Source: Sphingomonas sp. HMP9 (GTDB lineage: Bacteria; Pseudomonadota; Alphaproteobacteria; Sphingomonadales; Sphingomonadaceae). From it: a DNA stretch of 64,000 bases. Numbering within the stretch: the stretch's first letter is position 1; every line of letters begins with the position of its first letter. The stretch covers positions 3,366,501 to 3,430,500 of the forward strand of contig NZ_AP022673.1 in the NCBI RefSeq assembly GCF_013374115.1. The letters run 5' to 3'. Both the position numbers and the translations under genes were made by a program. Of the stretch, positions 17,405 to 28,939 are shown one piece after another. A model generated the notes under the pieces. The model saw nothing but the letters and a program-made list of their open reading frames with translations. It was not told the origin of the DNA and ran no database searches.

Positions 17405-18288
17405 GCGTGATGGAAGCGCCCGGTTTCACGGGCGGGGCGCTCGACCGGTCGGATGCGCTACGGCACGATCCGGAGGGGCTCGCCGCGGCGCAGCGCGACT
17501 GGCGTGCGCGGTTGCTCGTGCTCGACGGGTTGCTCCCCGGCACGACCGATGACGGGCATCTCGCCTGGACGTCGATGGCGGACATGCCCGAGGATGCCGA
17601 GCCGATCCTGCTCGGCCTCGACGAGAGCGGGCGGCCGCACTTCGCGGCGTTGCTGAACGGGATGCGTGTCGACACTGCGCCCGCGATGCGGTCGCCGGCG
17701 CTGATGGCAGTGCTCGCCGCGCTCGCGCCGGGTGAAGCGGCGACCTATGCTGGCGCACGCAGCGTCATCGACTGGCACGTCCGGCACGGGTTCTGCGCGA
17801 AATGCGGTTCGCCGACCGAGATGTTCCGGGCCGGTTGGGCGCGGAAATGCCCGAACTGTGCGACCGAGCATTTCCCGCGCGTCGATCCGGTGGTGATCAT
17901 GATCGCCGAGCATGACGGGCGTGCGCTGCTCGGGCGGGGCAAGGGGTGGCCGCCGGGGCGGTATTCCGCGCTCGCCGGCTTCGTCGAGCCCGCCGAATCG
18001 ATCGAGGAGGCGGTTGCGCGCGAGATCCTCGAGGAGTCGGGCGTGCGGGTCGGCAAGGTGCGCTATGTCGCCAGCCAGCCCTGGCCGTTCCCGTCGTCGC
18101 TGATGATGGCTTGCGTCGCGGAGGCCGAGGACGACGCGATCACGCTCGACGTGAACGAACTCGAGGATGCGATGTGGGTGCCGCGCGAGATGGTGCGCGC
18201 GGTGCTGCGCGGGGAGGACGGGCCGTTCGTCGCGCCGCCGCCCTACGCGATCGCGTACACGCTGCTCAAGGCATGGGCGGGGGAGTAG
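17401..18288 (+). CDS. nudC: NAD(+) diphosphatase NudC
   Basis: 295-aa Nudix hydrolase that splits NAD(H) to NMN(H) and AMP and removes NAD caps from RNA. An N-terminal domain is followed by a zinc ribbon (FCAKCG ... KCPNC) and the Nudix box GFVEPAESIEEAVAREILEE. The NudC-specific motif SQPWPFPSSLM follows, as required for NAD recognition. Length is typical. The start overlaps the previous stop by 4 nt. Confidence 0.95.
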   Translation: MSVMEAPGFTGGALDRSDALRHDPEGLAAAQRDWRARLLVLDGLLPGTTDDGHLAWTSMADMPEDAEPILLGLDESGRPHFAALLNGMRVDTAPAMRSPALMAVLAALAPGEAATYAGARSVIDWHVRHGFCAKCGSPTEMFRAGWARKCPNCATEHFPRVDPVVIMIAEHDGRALLGRGKGWPPGRYSALAGFVEPAESIEEAVAREILEESGVRVGKVRYVASQPWPFPSSLMMACVAEAEDDAITLDVNELEDAMWVPREMVRAVLRGEDGPFVAPPPYAIAYTLLKAWAGE

Positions 18289-18343
18289 ACGACGCGCCAG
18301 CTTCGGATGGACGGCGCGGGGTATAGTCTCGTAACGGCGACGC

Positions 18344-19750
18344 ATGACCCCGCTGACCTTTGATCGCCCGGATGAGCAGACTCGTGCTCGCCCCGATTGC
18401 CACCAGGCGATCTCTATCCTCGACCTGTTCACGATCGGGATCGGGCCGTCGAGTTCGCATACCGTCGGGCCGATGCGTGCGGCGTGGCTGTTCGCCGATC
18501 TGGTCGCGGACGAGAAGCCTGTGGCGGTGCGCGTCGACCTCTTTGGTTCGCTGGCGCTGACGGGGCGAGGGCATGCGACTGACAGCGCGGTGATGCTGGG
18601 GCTCAGCGGTGCGCAGCCCGAGACGATCGATCCCGACCTGATCCCGGTGCGCCTCGCCGCGATCCGGTCGAGCGGGCGGCTGATGCTCGCCGACCGGATC
18701 GAGATCGGCTTCGAGGAAAGCCAGCATCTGCTGTTCCACGCGCAGACCTTCCTGCCGGGGCATCCGAATGCGGTGACCTTCACCGCGTCGTTCGGCGACG
18801 GGCGCAGCGTCGAGCGGACCTATTTCTCGATCGGCGGCGGTGCGATCGTCGAGGCGGGGTCGGGGCCGGTCAAGGCGAACATCCTCCTGCCGCGGCCCTT
18901 CTCGTCGGGCGCGGAACTGCTCGCGACCGGCGACGCTACGGGGATGACGATCGCCGAGATCGTCCGCGAGAACGAGATCGCGTGGCGCCCGGACAGCGAG
19001 ACCGACGCGTTCCTCGACGCGGTGCGCGCCGCGATGTTCGCGTCGATCGATCGTGGGTGTCGGCAGGGCGGCATATTGCCCGGCGGGCTCAAGGTCCCGC
19101 GCCGCGCGAAGGCGTTGTTCGAGGGGTTGCAGGCGCGCGATACCGCCGCCGATCCGTCCGCGGTGTTCGAATGGGTCAGCCTGTACGCGCTCGCGGTGAA
19201 CGAGGAGAATGCCGCGGGCGGCCGCGTCGTGACCGCGCCGACCAACGGCGCGGCGGGCGTGCTGCCCGCGGTGCTGCGCTTCTACGAGACCTTCACCAAG
19301 GACCCGACGCCGAAGGGCGCACACGACTTCCTGCTGACCGCCGCGGCGATCGGATTTCTCTACAAGAAACGCGCGTCGATCTCGGCCGCCGAAATGGGAT
19401 GTCAGGGCGAGGTCGGCGTCGCGTGTTCGATGGCGGCGGGCGCGCTGGTCGCGGCGCTCGGCGGGACCAACGAACAGATCGAGAATGCCGCGGAGATCGG
19501 CATGGAGCATAATCTCGGCCTTACCTGCGACCCGATCGGCGGGCTGGTCCAGATCCCGTGCATCGAGCGCAACACGATGGGCGCGATCAAGGCGATCAAC
19601 GCCGCCTATCTGGCGCTGCGGGGGGACGGTCGCCATATCGTCAGCCTCGATGCGGTGATCGAGACGATGCGCCAGACCGGTGAGGACATGCGCTCGCAAT
19701 ATAAGGAGACGTCGCTTGGGGGCCTGACCGTCAACGTCGTCGAATGCTGA
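18344..19750 (+). CDS. sdaA: L-serine dehydratase (iron-sulfur)
   Basis: 468-aa 4Fe-4S enzyme that deaminates L-serine to pyruvate and ammonia. The conserved N-terminal IGIGPSSSHTVGPM loop is at about residue 30. The alpha half contains the catalytic/cluster region APTNGAAGVLPAV, EMGCQGEVGVACSMAAG and GLTCDPIGGLVQIPCIERN with the cluster cysteines. One chain carries both alpha and beta parts. The N-terminus is about 20 residues longer than usual, but no other in-frame start lies between. Its degradative role contrasts with the serC/serA synthesis genes near 49-51 kb. Confidence 0.94.
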   Translation: MTPLTFDRPDEQTRARPDCHQAISILDLFTIGIGPSSSHTVGPMRAAWLFADLVADEKPVAVRVDLFGSLALTGRGHATDSAVMLGLSGAQPETIDPDLIPVRLAAIRSSGRLMLADRIEIGFEESQHLLFHAQTFLPGHPNAVTFTASFGDGRSVERTYFSIGGGAIVEAGSGPVKANILLPRPFSSGAELLATGDATGMTIAEIVRENEIAWRPDSETDAFLDAVRAAMFASIDRGCRQGGILPGGLKVPRRAKALFEGLQARDTAADPSAVFEWVSLYALAVNEENAAGGRVVTAPTNGAAGVLPAVLRFYETFTKDPTPKGAHDFLLTAAAIGFLYKKRASISAAEMGCQGEVGVACSMAAGALVAALGGTNEQIENAAEIGMEHNLGLTCDPIGGLVQIPCIERNTMGAIKAINAAYLALRGDGRHIVSLDAVIETMRQTGEDMRSQYKETSLGGLTVNVVEC

Positions 19751-19760
19751 AGGATTTTTG

Positions 19761-21782
19761 ATGAACCCGCTTCTCGATACGCTGTCGCTGCCCCGCTTCG
19801 CCGACCTCGCCCCCGACCAGATCGCGCCCGCGCTCGACGAGGCGATCGCGCGGCACGAGGCGATGGTCGAGGCGCTGACGACTGCGCGGCCGACCGATTT
19901 CGCGGGCGCCTGGCTGCCCTATGAGCGCGCGAATACCGAGATCGGCGCGATCTGGTCGGCGGTGTCCCACCTGCACGGCGTGGCGGACACGCCCGAACTG
20001 CGCGCGGCGTATTCGGAGGGGCAGAAGCGGCTCGTCGAGAACGACATGAAGGTCGGCCAGAACCGCGACCTGTACGAGGTGTTCGTCGCGCTCAGCGTGT
20101 CGCCCGAATTCGCCGACCTGCCGACCGAAGACCGGGTCGCGGTCGAGCAGGCGATCCGCGATTTCACGCTGTCTGGCGTGGCGCTGGAACCCGAGGCACG
20201 CGATCGGTTCAGCGAGATTTCGGTCGAGCTGTCGGGCCTGTCGAACGAATTCGGCAGCGCGGTGCTCGATGCGACCGATGCCTGGTCCGAGCTGGTCACC
20301 GACGAGGCCGATCTCGCCGGCATCTCGGACGCGGACAAGGCGATGTTCGCGGATGCCGCCAAGGCGAAGGGGCAGGCGGGCTGGCTGGTCACGCTGCAAC
20401 AGCCGAGCGTCAACGCGGTGCTGACCTTCGCCGAGAACCGTGATCTCCGCGCCCGCATGTACCGCGCGTTCGCGACGCGCGCGTCCGATCAGGGCCCCAA
20501 CGCCGGCGAGTTCGACAACAGCGCGCGGATCGCGCGGATCCTCGAACTGCGGCACGAAAGCGCCACGCTGCTCGGGTTTGCCGACCCGGTCGCCTGGTCG
20601 CTGGAGACGAAGATGGCCCCCAATGGCGCCGAGGTGATCGCCTTCCTCCGCGATCTCGCCCACCGCGCCAAGCCCGCCGCCGAGCGCGATCTCGCCGAGC
20701 TGAAGGCGTTCGCGGCCGAGCATCTCGAGATCGCCGATTTCGAGCCCTGGGATGCGGGCTTCGTCTCGAACCGGTTGCGGCAGGATCGCTACGCGGTCGA
20801 TGCGCAGGTGGTGAAGGCGTATTTCCCGGTCGAGCGCGTGATGGCGGGCTGGCAGACGCTGATGGAGCGGCTGTTCGGCATCCGCCTCGTCGAGCGCGAC
20901 GACGTCTCGCTCTATCACGACGATGCGCGGTTCTTCGACGTGGTCGACGAGAGTGGGACGGTCTTCGCCGGGCTGTACCTCGATCTCCACGCACGCACCG
21001 GCAAGCGCGGTGGCGCGTGGATGGCGCAAGCGCGGCCCAGGCTGCACGACGGCAACACCGTGACGGTGCCGGTCGCCTATATGGTCTGCAACTTCGCGCC
21101 GGATGGTGGCGAGACGCCGTCGCTGCTGAGCCACAACGACGTGACGACGCTGCTGCACGAGACCGGCCACTGCATCCATCTGCTCTTCACCAAGGTGAAC
21201 CGCCCGAGCATCGCCGGGACCAACGGCTTCGAATGGGATGCGATCGAGCTGCCGAGCCAGCTGATGGAGGATTTCGCCTGGGATCAGGGCGTCCTCACCG
21301 GCATGTCGGGGCATTACAAGACCGGCGAGACGCTCCCTGCCGACCTGTTCGAGCGGATGGTCAAGGCGCGGCATTTCCAGGCGGGGATGTTCATCCTGCG
21401 CCAGGTCGAGTTCGCGCTGTTTGATCTGTTGCTGCACCTCGGCACGATGGGCAGCGACCCGATCGAGGTGATCGAGGCGGTGCGCGACGAGGTGGCGGTG
21501 ATCCGCCCGCCCGCCTGGCACCGCTTCCCGCACGCGTTCAGCCACATTTTCGCCGGCGGCTATGCGTCGGGCTATTACAGCTATCTCTACGCCGAACTGC
21601 TCGCCGCGGACGGGTTCGGGGCGTTTGCCGAGGCGGGGTTGGTCGACCGCAAGACCGGCGACCGGTTCCGCGAGGAGGTGCTCGCGCGCGGCGCGACGCG
21701 ACCCGCGGCGGAGAGCTTCCGCGCGTTCCGGGGTCGCGATCCGGAGCCGACCGCGATGCTGATCCGGCACGGGCTCCAGTAA
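19761..21782 (+). CDS. M3 family metallopeptidase (oligopeptidase A / Dcp type)
   Basis: 673-aa cytoplasmic zinc peptidase that cleaves short peptides. Zinc site H466-E-TG-H470 ([13 protein letters not shown]), with a third ligand in the helix [18 protein letters not shown]. The N-terminal helical region and the overall length match PrlC/Dcp enzymes. There is no signal peptide, so it is intracellular. AAGGA at 19749-19753 supports the ATG at 19761 rather than the in-frame TTG at 19758. Its stop overlaps the next start by one base. Confidence 0.92.
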   Translation: MNPLLDTLSLPRFADLAPDQIAPALDEAIARHEAMVEALTTARPTDFAGAWLPYERANTEIGAIWSAVSHLHGVADTPELRAAYSEGQKRLVENDMKVGQNRDLYEVFVALSVSPEFADLPTEDRVAVEQAIRDFTLSGVALEPEARDRFSEISVELSGLSNEFGSAVLDATDAWSELVTDEADLAGISDADKAMFADAAKAKGQAGWLVTLQQPSVNAVLTFAENRDLRARMYRAFATRASDQGPNAGEFDNSARIARILELRHESATLLGFADPVAWSLETKMAPNGAEVIAFLRDLAHRAKPAAERDLAELKAFAAEHLEIADFEPWDAGFVSNRLRQDRYAVDAQVVKAYFPVERVMAGWQTLMERLFGIRLVERDDVSLYHDDARFFDVVDESGTVFAGLYLDLHARTGKRGGAWMAQARPRLHDGNTVTVPVAYMVCNFAPDGGETPSLLSHNDVTTLLHETGHCIHLLFTKVNRPSIAGTNGFEWDAIELPSQLMEDFAWDQGVLTGMSGHYKTGETLPADLFERMVKARHFQAGMFILRQVEFALFDLLLHLGTMGSDPIEVIEAVRDEVAVIRPPAWHRFPHAFSHIFAGGYASGYYSYLYAELLAADGFGAFAEAGLVDRKTGDRFREEVLARGATRPAAESFRAFRGRDPEPTAMLIRHGLQ

Positions 21783-22843
21783 TGCCGAAGCGGGTCGATC
21801 GGCGCTGGCTGTCGGAGGCGGTGCGGCGGATCGAGGCGGACTATAACCGGTCCGCCGACACGCACCTGATCCGCGTCGATTTGCCGCGCTATCCCGACAT
21901 CGTCCTGTATCTGAAGGACGAGAGTTCGCACCCGACCGGCAGCCTCAAGCACCGGCTCGCGCGGTCGCTGTTCCTGTATGCGCTGTGCAACGAATGGATC
22001 GGGCCGGAGACGACGGTGATCGAATCCTCGTCGGGCTCGACCGCGGTGTCGGAGGCGTATTTCGCCAAGATGCTGGGGCTGCGCTTCATCGCCGTGGTGC
22101 CCGCGACGACCGCCGCCCCAAAGCTCGACGCGATCCGCTTTCACGGCGGCGAGATCCACATGGTCGACGATCCGCGCACCGTCTACGCGGTGTCGCACGG
22201 CCTCGCGGCGGAGACCGGCGGGCATTATCTCGACCAGTTCACCTATGCCGAGCGTGCGACCGACTGGCGCGGCAACAACAACATCGCCGAGAGCATCTTC
22301 GCGCAGATGGCCGAGGAGGAGCATCCGTGCCCGTCCTGGATCGTCTGCGGTGCGGGGACCGGCGGCACGTCGGCGACGATCGGCCGCTTCCTCCGCTATT
22401 GCCGGCACGAAACGCGGTTGTGCGTCGCGGACCCGGTGCATTCGGTGTTCCACCGCCATTTCGAGGATCGCGCCGTGGTCGCGCTGCCTGAGGGGTGCGC
22501 GTCGCGGATCGAGGGGATCGGCCGGCCGCGCGTCGAGCCGAGCTTCCTGCCTTCGGTCATCGACCGGATGATCGCGGTCGAGGATGCCGACAGCATCGGC
22601 GCGATGCGCGCGCTGTCCGACCGGCTCGGGCGGCGCGTCGGTGGTTCGACCGGCACCAACCTCGGGGCCTGCGCGCAGTTGATCGAGGAGATGGCTGCGG
22701 CAGGGCAGACGGGGAGCATCGTCACGTTGCTGTGCGACGGTGGCGAGCGCTATGGCTGCACCTATTATCACGACGCGTGGCTCGACGAGCGCAACGTCGC
22801 GTGGACCGACGCGGCGGCGCGGATGACGCATTTTCTGGGCTGA
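21782..22843 (+). CDS. PLP-dependent cysteine synthase-family enzyme
   Basis: 353-aa fold-type II pyridoxal-phosphate enzyme. K56 in HPTGSLKHR is the Schiff-base lysine. [17 protein letters not shown] and [15 protein letters not shown] form the phosphate-binding loops. It lacks the typical substrate signature of CysK and belongs to the divergent cysteine-synthase-like group. Reaction unknown: beta-elimination or desulfhydration of cysteine derivatives is plausible. It is coupled to the M3 peptidase (TAATG) and followed 7 nt later by a 5-oxoprolinase-like gene. Confidence 0.85.
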   Translation: MPKRVDRRWLSEAVRRIEADYNRSADTHLIRVDLPRYPDIVLYLKDESSHPTGSLKHRLARSLFLYALCNEWIGPETTVIESSSGSTAVSEAYFAKMLGLRFIAVVPATTAAPKLDAIRFHGGEIHMVDDPRTVYAVSHGLAAETGGHYLDQFTYAERATDWRGNNNIAESIFAQMAEEEHPCPSWIVCGAGTGGTSATIGRFLRYCRHETRLCVADPVHSVFHRHFEDRAVVALPEGCASRIEGIGRPRVEPSFLPSVIDRMIAVEDADSIGAMRALSDRLGRRVGGSTGTNLGACAQLIEEMAAAGQTGSIVTLLCDGGERYGCTYYHDAWLDERNVAWTDAAARMTHFLG

Positions 22844-22850
22844 TTGACCG

Positions 22851-25800
22851 ATGACCGCATGGCAGTTCTGGATCGATCGCGGCGGCACGTTCACCGATGT
22901 CGTCGCGCGCCGACCCGATGGGCGGATCGTCACCGCCAAGCTGCTGTCGGAAGATCCCGAGCGCTATGACGACGCGGCGGTCGAGGCGATCCGGCGGCTG
23001 ACCGAAGGCGCCGACGTGCCGCTCGAGCTGCGCATCGGCACGACCGTTGCGACCAACGCGCTGCTGGAGCGCAAGGGCGAGCTGACGTGCCTCGCAATCA
23101 CCCGAGGGTTCGGCGACGCGCTGCTGATCGGGCACCAGGAACGCGCGGACATTTTTGCGCGCGACGTGAATCGCCCGCCGCCGTTGTTCGCGCACGTCGT
23201 CGAGATCGACGAGCGGGTCGGGGCGGCGGGCGACGTGCTCCGTCCGCTCGACGTCGGTGCGGCCCGAGCGGAATTGCAGGTGGCGTTCGATAGCGGGCTT
23301 CGCGCGGTCGCGATCGTCCTGATGCACGGGTACCGCTTCACCGCGCACGAAGAGGCGCTGGCGGAGATCGCCGCCGAGATCGGCTTCACGCAAATTTCGG
23401 TCAGCCACCGTGTCGCGCCGCTGATCAAACTGATCGGGCGCGGCGATACGACCGTCGTCGACGCGTATCTGTCGCCGGTCGTCGATCGCTATGTCGCGGG
23501 GCTCAGCGCTGCGCTGGGGCAGGGTGCGCTGTTCATGCAGTCGTCGGGCGGGCTGGTCGACGGCGCGGGCTTTCGCGGCAAGGACGCGATCCTGTCGGGT
23601 CCCGCGGGCGGCATCGTCGGCATGGCCGCGACCGCGCGCGAGGCCGGGTTCGCGCACGTCATCGGCTTCGACATGGGCGGCACCTCGACCGACGTGTCGC
23701 ACTACGCCGGCACCTATGAGCGCGACACCGAGACGCTGATCGCGGGCACCCGCATTCGCGCGCCGATGCTGCGGATCCACACCGTCGCGGCGGGTGGCGG
23801 CTCGATCTGCCGATATGATGGAGAGCGGCTGATCGTCGGCCCGGAGAGCGCGGGCGCGGTGCCGGGGCCGGCCTGCTATCGCCGCGGCGGGCCGCTGACG
23901 GTGACCGACTGCAACGTGATGCTGGGCAAAGTGCGGCCCGAGTTCTTCCCGGCACTGTTCGGACCGACAGGCGATGCCCCGCTCGATGCTGAGGCGGTCG
24001 CCGCGCGGTTTGCTGAGTTGCCGCTCGATCCTCAGGTCGCGGCCGAAGGGTTCGTCGCGGTCGCGGTGGCGAACATGGCGAATGCGATCCGGACGATCTC
24101 AGTCGCGCGTGGGCATGACGTGACGCGCTATACGCTGGCGTGCTTCGGCGGGGCCGGGGGTCAGCATGCGTGCTTGGTTGCCGATGCGCTGGCGATGGAC
24201 CGAGTGATGATCCACCCGCTCGCCGGCGTGCTGTCGGCATACGGCATGGGGCTGGCCGACCGCCGCGTCCTGCGCGAGGCGACGTCGGGGGCGGCGTTTG
24301 CGGACTATGCCGCGATCACGCAGGCGCTGGATGGTCTTGCAGATGCGGCGCGCGACGCACTCGTGGCGCAGGGCGTTCCGGCGAATGACGTTCGGATCGA
24401 GCGACGCGTGCATCTGCGCCGCGGCCAGACCGATCACACGATCGAGCGCGATCTCGACGACCCGGCTGCGATGACCGCCGCGTTCGACGCTGCGCACGTC
24501 GCGCAGTTCGGGTTCGCCAGCGAGGCGCCGCTGATCGCCGACCGGATCGTCGCGGAAGCGATCGCCGAGAGCCCGCCGATCGAAGCCGCACTCGTCGCGT
24601 TCCCGGACGCACCCGCCGCGCCTCTGGCGACCGCGCCCGTCTACATGGCCGGCGCGTGGCACGACACGCCGGTGCTGGCGCGCGAAGGCCTCCCCGTCGG
24701 CCACGGCGTCGACGGCCCCGCGCTGATCCTCGACAGCGTCTCGACCACGATTGTCGAGCCCGGCTGGCGCGCGCGCGTCGATCCGATCGGCAACCTCATC
24801 CTCGACCGGATCGCGCCGCGCGTCGGCGCGAGCATCGGCACCGAGTCCGATCCCGTCCGGCTCGCGATCTTCGCCGGGCTGTTCATGAGCATCGCCGAGG
24901 AGATGGGCGCCGCGCTCCAGCGCTCGGCCGCCTCCGTCAACATCCGCGAGCGGCTCGACTTCAGTTGCGCGCTGTTCGACGCGCACGGCAACCTCGTCGC
25001 CAACGCGCCGCACATCCCGGTCCATCTGGGCTCGATGGGCGAGAGCATTCGCACGATCATCGACGCCCGCGGCGGCGGCGCAGACGGGCGCGGTATCCGG
25101 CGCGGCGACGCCTATGCGCTCAATGCGCCCTATCGCGGCGGTACGCATTTGCCCGACATCACCGTCATCATGCCGGTCTTCGCCGATGACGCCGAAGCCC
25201 CCGCCTTCTTCGTCGCGGCCCGCGGCCATCACGCAGACGTCGGCGGCACGACCCCCGGATCGATGCCGCCCGAGAGTCGGTCGGTCGAGGAGGAGGGCGT
25301 GCTGCTCGACGACGTGCTGGTGGTCGACGAAGGGCGCTTCCTCGAAACCGAACTGCGCGCGGTGTTCGCGTCGGGCGCTTATCCGGCACGAAACATCGAC
25401 CAGAACATCGCCGATCTGTCCGCCCAGCTCGCCGCCTGCACACGCGGCGCGACAGGGCTCGTGCGGCTTGCCGACGAATACGGCACCGACGTCGTCGCGG
25501 CATACATGGAGCACGTCCAGGCCAATGCCGACGCCGCGGTCCGTCGCCTGATCGCGACGCTCGACGATGGCGCGTTCGCCTATGAGATGGATGACGGCGC
25601 CGTCGTCCGCGTGGCCGTCCGCGTCGATCGCGCGGCCGCAACGATGGAGGTCGATTTCGCCGGCACCAGCGACCAGCGCCCGACCAACTTCAACGCCCCC
25701 GTCTCAATCGTCCGCGCGGCGGTTCTCTACGTCGTGCGCGCGCTGATCGACGAGGCGGTGCCGCTCAACGACGGCTGCCTGCGCGGCGTGACGATCCGCG

Positions 25801-26390
25801 TGCCCGCAGGCTCGATGCTCAACCCGCGCTATCCGGCCGCGGTCGTCGCGGGCAATGTCGAGACCAGCCAGGTCGTCACCGACACGCTGTTCGGCGCGCT
25901 CGGCGCGATGGCGGCGAGCCAGGGGACGATGAACAACTTCACCTTCGGCAACGCCGTGCACCAATATTACGAAACGATCGCTGGTGGCGCAGGCGCGGGC
26001 CCCGGCTTCGACGGCGCGGCGGTGATCCAGACGCACATGACCAACAGCCGGCTGACCGACCCGGAGATCTTCGAGACGCGCTTCCCCGTGCTGCTGGAAG
26101 AATTCTCGATCCGCCGCGGCTCGGGCGGGGCAGGCGCGCACCGCGGCGGCGACGGCGGCACGCGGCGTGTTCGGTTCCTCGAGGCGATGACCGCCTGCAT
26201 CCTAGCCAACCGCCGCCGCGTGCCGCCGTTCGGGATGGCCGGTGGCAAACGCGGCGGCCTGGGATCCGCAATCATCGAGCGCGGGGCCGGCAGCGTCGAA
26301 CGGCTTGGGTCCACCGCCAGGGTCGACATGCAGGTCGGCGACGTGTTCGTGATCGAGACGCCCGGCGGGGGTGGCTTCGGTCAGGGGTGA
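22851..26390 (+). CDS. Fused hydantoinase A/B, 5-oxoprolinase-like
   Basis: 1179-aa ATP-dependent enzyme in which HyuA- and HyuB-like halves are fused, as in 5-oxoprolinase, which opens 5-oxoproline to glutamate. The N-terminal nucleotide site is [14 protein letters not shown] and the ASKHA motif is [11 protein letters not shown]. The B half from about residue 660 contains [40 protein letters not shown] and the C-terminal PGGGGFG. Length is close to the usual one. Downstream of an oligopeptidase and a cysteine-type PLP enzyme, a role in gamma-glutamyl/glutathione breakdown is a reasonable inference; other cyclic amide substrates are possible. Confidence 0.9.
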   Translation: MTAWQFWIDRGGTFTDVVARRPDGRIVTAKLLSEDPERYDDAAVEAIRRLTEGADVPLELRIGTTVATNALLERKGELTCLAITRGFGDALLIGHQERADIFARDVNRPPPLFAHVVEIDERVGAAGDVLRPLDVGAARAELQVAFDSGLRAVAIVLMHGYRFTAHEEALAEIAAEIGFTQISVSHRVAPLIKLIGRGDTTVVDAYLSPVVDRYVAGLSAALGQGALFMQSSGGLVDGAGFRGKDAILSGPAGGIVGMAATAREAGFAHVIGFDMGGTSTDVSHYAGTYERDTETLIAGTRIRAPMLRIHTVAAGGGSICRYDGERLIVGPESAGAVPGPACYRRGGPLTVTDCNVMLGKVRPEFFPALFGPTGDAPLDAEAVAARFAELPLDPQVAAEGFVAVAVANMANAIRTISVARGHDVTRYTLACFGGAGGQHACLVADALAMDRVMIHPLAGVLSAYGMGLADRRVLREATSGAAFADYAAITQALDGLADAARDALVAQGVPANDVRIERRVHLRRGQTDHTIERDLDDPAAMTAAFDAAHVAQFGFASEAPLIADRIVAEAIAESPPIEAALVAFPDAPAAPLATAPVYMAGAWHDTPVLAREGLPVGHGVDGPALILDSVSTTIVEPGWRARVDPIGNLILDRIAPRVGASIGTESDPVRLAIFAGLFMSIAEEMGAALQRSAASVNIRERLDFSCALFDAHGNLVANAPHIPVHLGSMGESIRTIIDARGGGADGRGIRRGDAYALNAPYRGGTHLPDITVIMPVFADDAEAPAFFVAARGHHADVGGTTPGSMPPESRSVEEEGVLLDDVLVVDEGRFLETELRAVFASGAYPARNIDQNIADLSAQLAACTRGATGLVRLADEYGTDVVAAYMEHVQANADAAVRRLIATLDDGAFAYEMDDGAVVRVAVRVDRAAATMEVDFAGTSDQRPTNFNAPVSIVRAAVLYVVRALIDEAVPLNDGCLRGVTIRVPAGSMLNPRYPAAVVAGNVETSQVVTDTLFGALGAMAASQGTMNNFTFGNAVHQYYETIAGGAGAGPGFDGAAVIQTHMTNSRLTDPEIFETRFPVLLEEFSIRRGSGGAGAHRGGDGGTRRVRFLEAMTACILANRRRVPPFGMAGGKRGGLGSAIIERGAGSVERLGSTARVDMQVGDVFVIETPGGGGFGQG

Positions 26391-26478
26391 TCGTGCACGC
26401 GCCGTGCGACGGGTGGTTGCGGTACCGCGACGAACGCGGCACACACGGCACGCCTTCGATCAGCCTGAAAGTCAGCTC

Positions 26479-28782
26479 ATGACCGTATCCCGTTCCCGTG
26501 CCCTGTTCGTCCGATTGCTTGCGGGATCGGTGCTGGCGATCGCGGCGCCCGCGCTGGCGCAGACCACCAACAACGCCCCCGGTGCTGCGGCGGCGCGCAC
26601 CGAGGCGCCGAAGGCGCGGCCGTGGATGAATACTGCGCTCAGCGCGGACGCCCGCGTCGAGTTGCTGCTACAGGCGATGACGCTCGACGAGAAGTTGCAG
26701 CTCACCTTCGGCTATTTCGCGACCAACGCCGACTGGCTGAAGACGCCGATCAAGAACTGGGTTTATCCCAAGGACGGGCTGCCCGCATCCGCCGGGATCG
26801 TGCCGGGCATCCCGCGGCTCGGCATCCCCAACCAGTGGCAGACCGATGCCGGCGTCGGCGTCGCCAGCCAGCGCGGACCGACGCCGCGCCTGCGCACTTC
26901 GCTGCCGTCGGGGATCGCGACCGCGGCGACCTGGAACCCTGCGCTCGCGCAGGCAGGCGGCGCTATGATCGGCCGGGAGGCGTTCCTGTCGGGGTTCAAC
27001 GTGCAGCTCGCCGGCGGGATGAACCTGACGCGTGAGCCGCGCAACGGACGCAATTTCGAATATGGCGGTGAGGATCCGTTGCTGGCGGGCGTCATCACCG
27101 GCCACGAGATCAAGGGCATCCAGTCGCAGCACGTCGTGTCGACGATGAAGCATTACGCCTTCAACGGGCAGGAGACGAACCGCTTCACGATGGATCACCG
27201 GATCGGCGAACAGGACGCGCGCCAGTCCGATCTGCTCGCGTTCGAGATTGCCAACGAGGTGGGTCAGCCCGGCTCGGTGATGTGTTCGTACAACCGCGTG
27301 AACGGCCATTATGCGTGCGAGAATGATTGGCTGCTCAATACAGTCCTGAAGCGCGACTGGGGCTTCAAGGGCTATGTCATGTCCGATTGGGGCGCGACGC
27401 ATTCGACCAGCGAGGCGGCCAATGCCGGGCTCGACCAGCAATCGGGCTGGGCGTTCGATCGCTCGGCCTATTTCGCCGATGCGCTGCGCGAGGCGGTCAA
27501 TAACGGCCACGTCAGCGAAGCGCGTGCGACCGACATGGCGCGGCGCGTGCTGTGGGGCATGGTCTCGGTCGGCGCGTTCGACACGGTCGTGACCGGCGAT
27601 CAGGCGACCAAGATCGACTATAGCGCGCACGCCGCCGTCACGCGCGCGGATGCCGAGGAGGGCATCGTCCTGCTCAAGACCACCGCCGGGCTGTTGCCGA
27701 TCGCCAAGACCGCGAAGTCGATCCTGCTGATCGGCGCGCATGCCGATCTCGGCGTGCTGTCGGGTGGCGGCTCGTCACAGGTCTATTCGCACAACGCGCC
27801 GACCAACGGCCTCGTCGTGCCCGACGAATTCCCGAGCGGCTTCCCCGGCCCCAAGACCTATCACGCCTCCTCGCCGATGAAGGCGTTGCAGGCGCGGACC
27901 GGCGCGAGCGTGACCTATCTCGACGGCAAGGACGTGAAGGCGGCGGCGGCAGCGGCGCGGGCGGCGGACGTCGTCGTCGTGTTCGGCGAGCAGTGGACCG
28001 GCGAGTCGATCGACGCGCCCGATCTCAACCTGCCCGATGGCCAGAACGCGCTGATCGATGCGGTCGCGCGCGCCAACAAGAAGACCGTCGTGGTCCTCGA
28101 GACCGGCGGCCCGGTGGTCATGCCGTGGCTGGGCAAGGTCGGCGCGGTGCTGGAGGCGTGGTATCCCGGCACGGCGGGCGGCGAGGCGATCGCGCGCGTG
28201 CTGACCGGCGAGGTCAATCCGTCGGGGCATCTGCCCGCCACCTTCCCCGCATCGCTCGCGCAGACGCCGCGGCCCGTGCTGGAGGGCGACCCCAAGCTCG
28301 ACCGCGATTCGCACCCGATGGGCAATTACGACATCGAGGGTGCGGCGGTCGGCTATAAATGGTTCGACAAGACCGGCGCCAAGCCGCTGTTCCCGTTCGG
28401 CCACGGCCTTTCCTACACCAGCTTCGCGATGAGCGGGCTGACCGCCGCCGCGGAGGGGAAGGGCATCAAGGCCGGGTTCGCGGTCAAGAACACCGGCGCC
28501 GTGCAAGGAAAGGCGGTCGCGCAGGTCTATGTGTCGGGCGCGGGCTGGGAAGCGCCGAAGCGACTGGGCGCGTTCCGCAAGGTCGACCTCGCACCGGGCA
28601 CGGAGCAGACCGTATCGGTCACGATCGATCCGCGCCTGCTCGCGACGTTCGACGTGGCGAGCGGCGGGTGGCGTATCGCAGCCGGCGAGTACAGCGTGAT
28701 GCTGGCGACGTCGGCGGCGGATGTCGTGCAGACGGTAAAGGTGCGGATCGCCGCGCAGACGCTGGATCGTACGGGCAAGTAA
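26479..28782 (+). CDS. Exported glycoside hydrolase family 3 (beta-glucosidase)
   Basis: 767 aa with signal peptide (LFVRLLAGSVLAIAAPALAQ), so periplasmic. GH3 layout: N-terminal barrel, alpha/beta sandwich (GGGSSQV, VVVFGEQWTGE) and C-terminal fibronectin-III-like domain. The nucleophile is D303 in YVMSDWGA. KHYAFNGQE carries the substrate-binding lysine and histidine. It probably releases glucose from beta-glucosides or oligosaccharides. The ATG at 26479 is chosen over the upstream frame because it starts the signal peptide. The 88-nt gap after the oxoprolinase suggests its own promoter. Confidence 0.92.
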   Translation: MTVSRSRALFVRLLAGSVLAIAAPALAQTTNNAPGAAAARTEAPKARPWMNTALSADARVELLLQAMTLDEKLQLTFGYFATNADWLKTPIKNWVYPKDGLPASAGIVPGIPRLGIPNQWQTDAGVGVASQRGPTPRLRTSLPSGIATAATWNPALAQAGGAMIGREAFLSGFNVQLAGGMNLTREPRNGRNFEYGGEDPLLAGVITGHEIKGIQSQHVVSTMKHYAFNGQETNRFTMDHRIGEQDARQSDLLAFEIANEVGQPGSVMCSYNRVNGHYACENDWLLNTVLKRDWGFKGYVMSDWGATHSTSEAANAGLDQQSGWAFDRSAYFADALREAVNNGHVSEARATDMARRVLWGMVSVGAFDTVVTGDQATKIDYSAHAAVTRADAEEGIVLLKTTAGLLPIAKTAKSILLIGAHADLGVLSGGGSSQVYSHNAPTNGLVVPDEFPSGFPGPKTYHASSPMKALQARTGASVTYLDGKDVKAAAAAARAADVVVVFGEQWTGESIDAPDLNLPDGQNALIDAVARANKKTVVVLETGGPVVMPWLGKVGAVLEAWYPGTAGGEAIARVLTGEVNPSGHLPATFPASLAQTPRPVLEGDPKLDRDSHPMGNYDIEGAAVGYKWFDKTGAKPLFPFGHGLSYTSFAMSGLTAAAEGKGIKAGFAVKNTGAVQGKAVAQVYVSGAGWEAPKRLGAFRKVDLAPGTEQTVSVTIDPRLLATFDVASGGWRIAAGEYSVMLATSAADVVQTVKVRIAAQTLDRTGK

Positions 28783-28790
28783 CCACTGAT

Positions 28791-28910
28791 CCTCGCCCGC
28801 CAGGGGGAGGTGGCTGGCGCTAGCCAGACGGAGGGGGAGGGAAGGGCGACCGGCGTTGCGTGTCCGCCCCCTCCGTCACCTTCGGTGCCACCTCCCCCTG
28901 GCGGGGGAGG
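28791..28910. repeat. 120-bp inverted repeat, CCAGGGGGAGG type
   Basis: Outer arms CCTCGCCCGCCAGGGGGAGG and an inverted partner, about 20 bp each, around an inner GGAGGGGGAGGG/CCCCCTCCGTC pair and a variable centre. It lies between the convergent stops of the GH3 and DUF885 genes and may act as a bidirectional terminator. Confidence 0.7.
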
Positions 28911-28939
28911 ATTGGCGTGCTCAATTTATCCCCGCGCGT

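Noticed and set aside
19731..21770. 679-codon open frame opposite the M3 peptidase
   Set aside because: Arg/His/Asp-rich shadow without domains; the plus-strand gene has the HETGH site.
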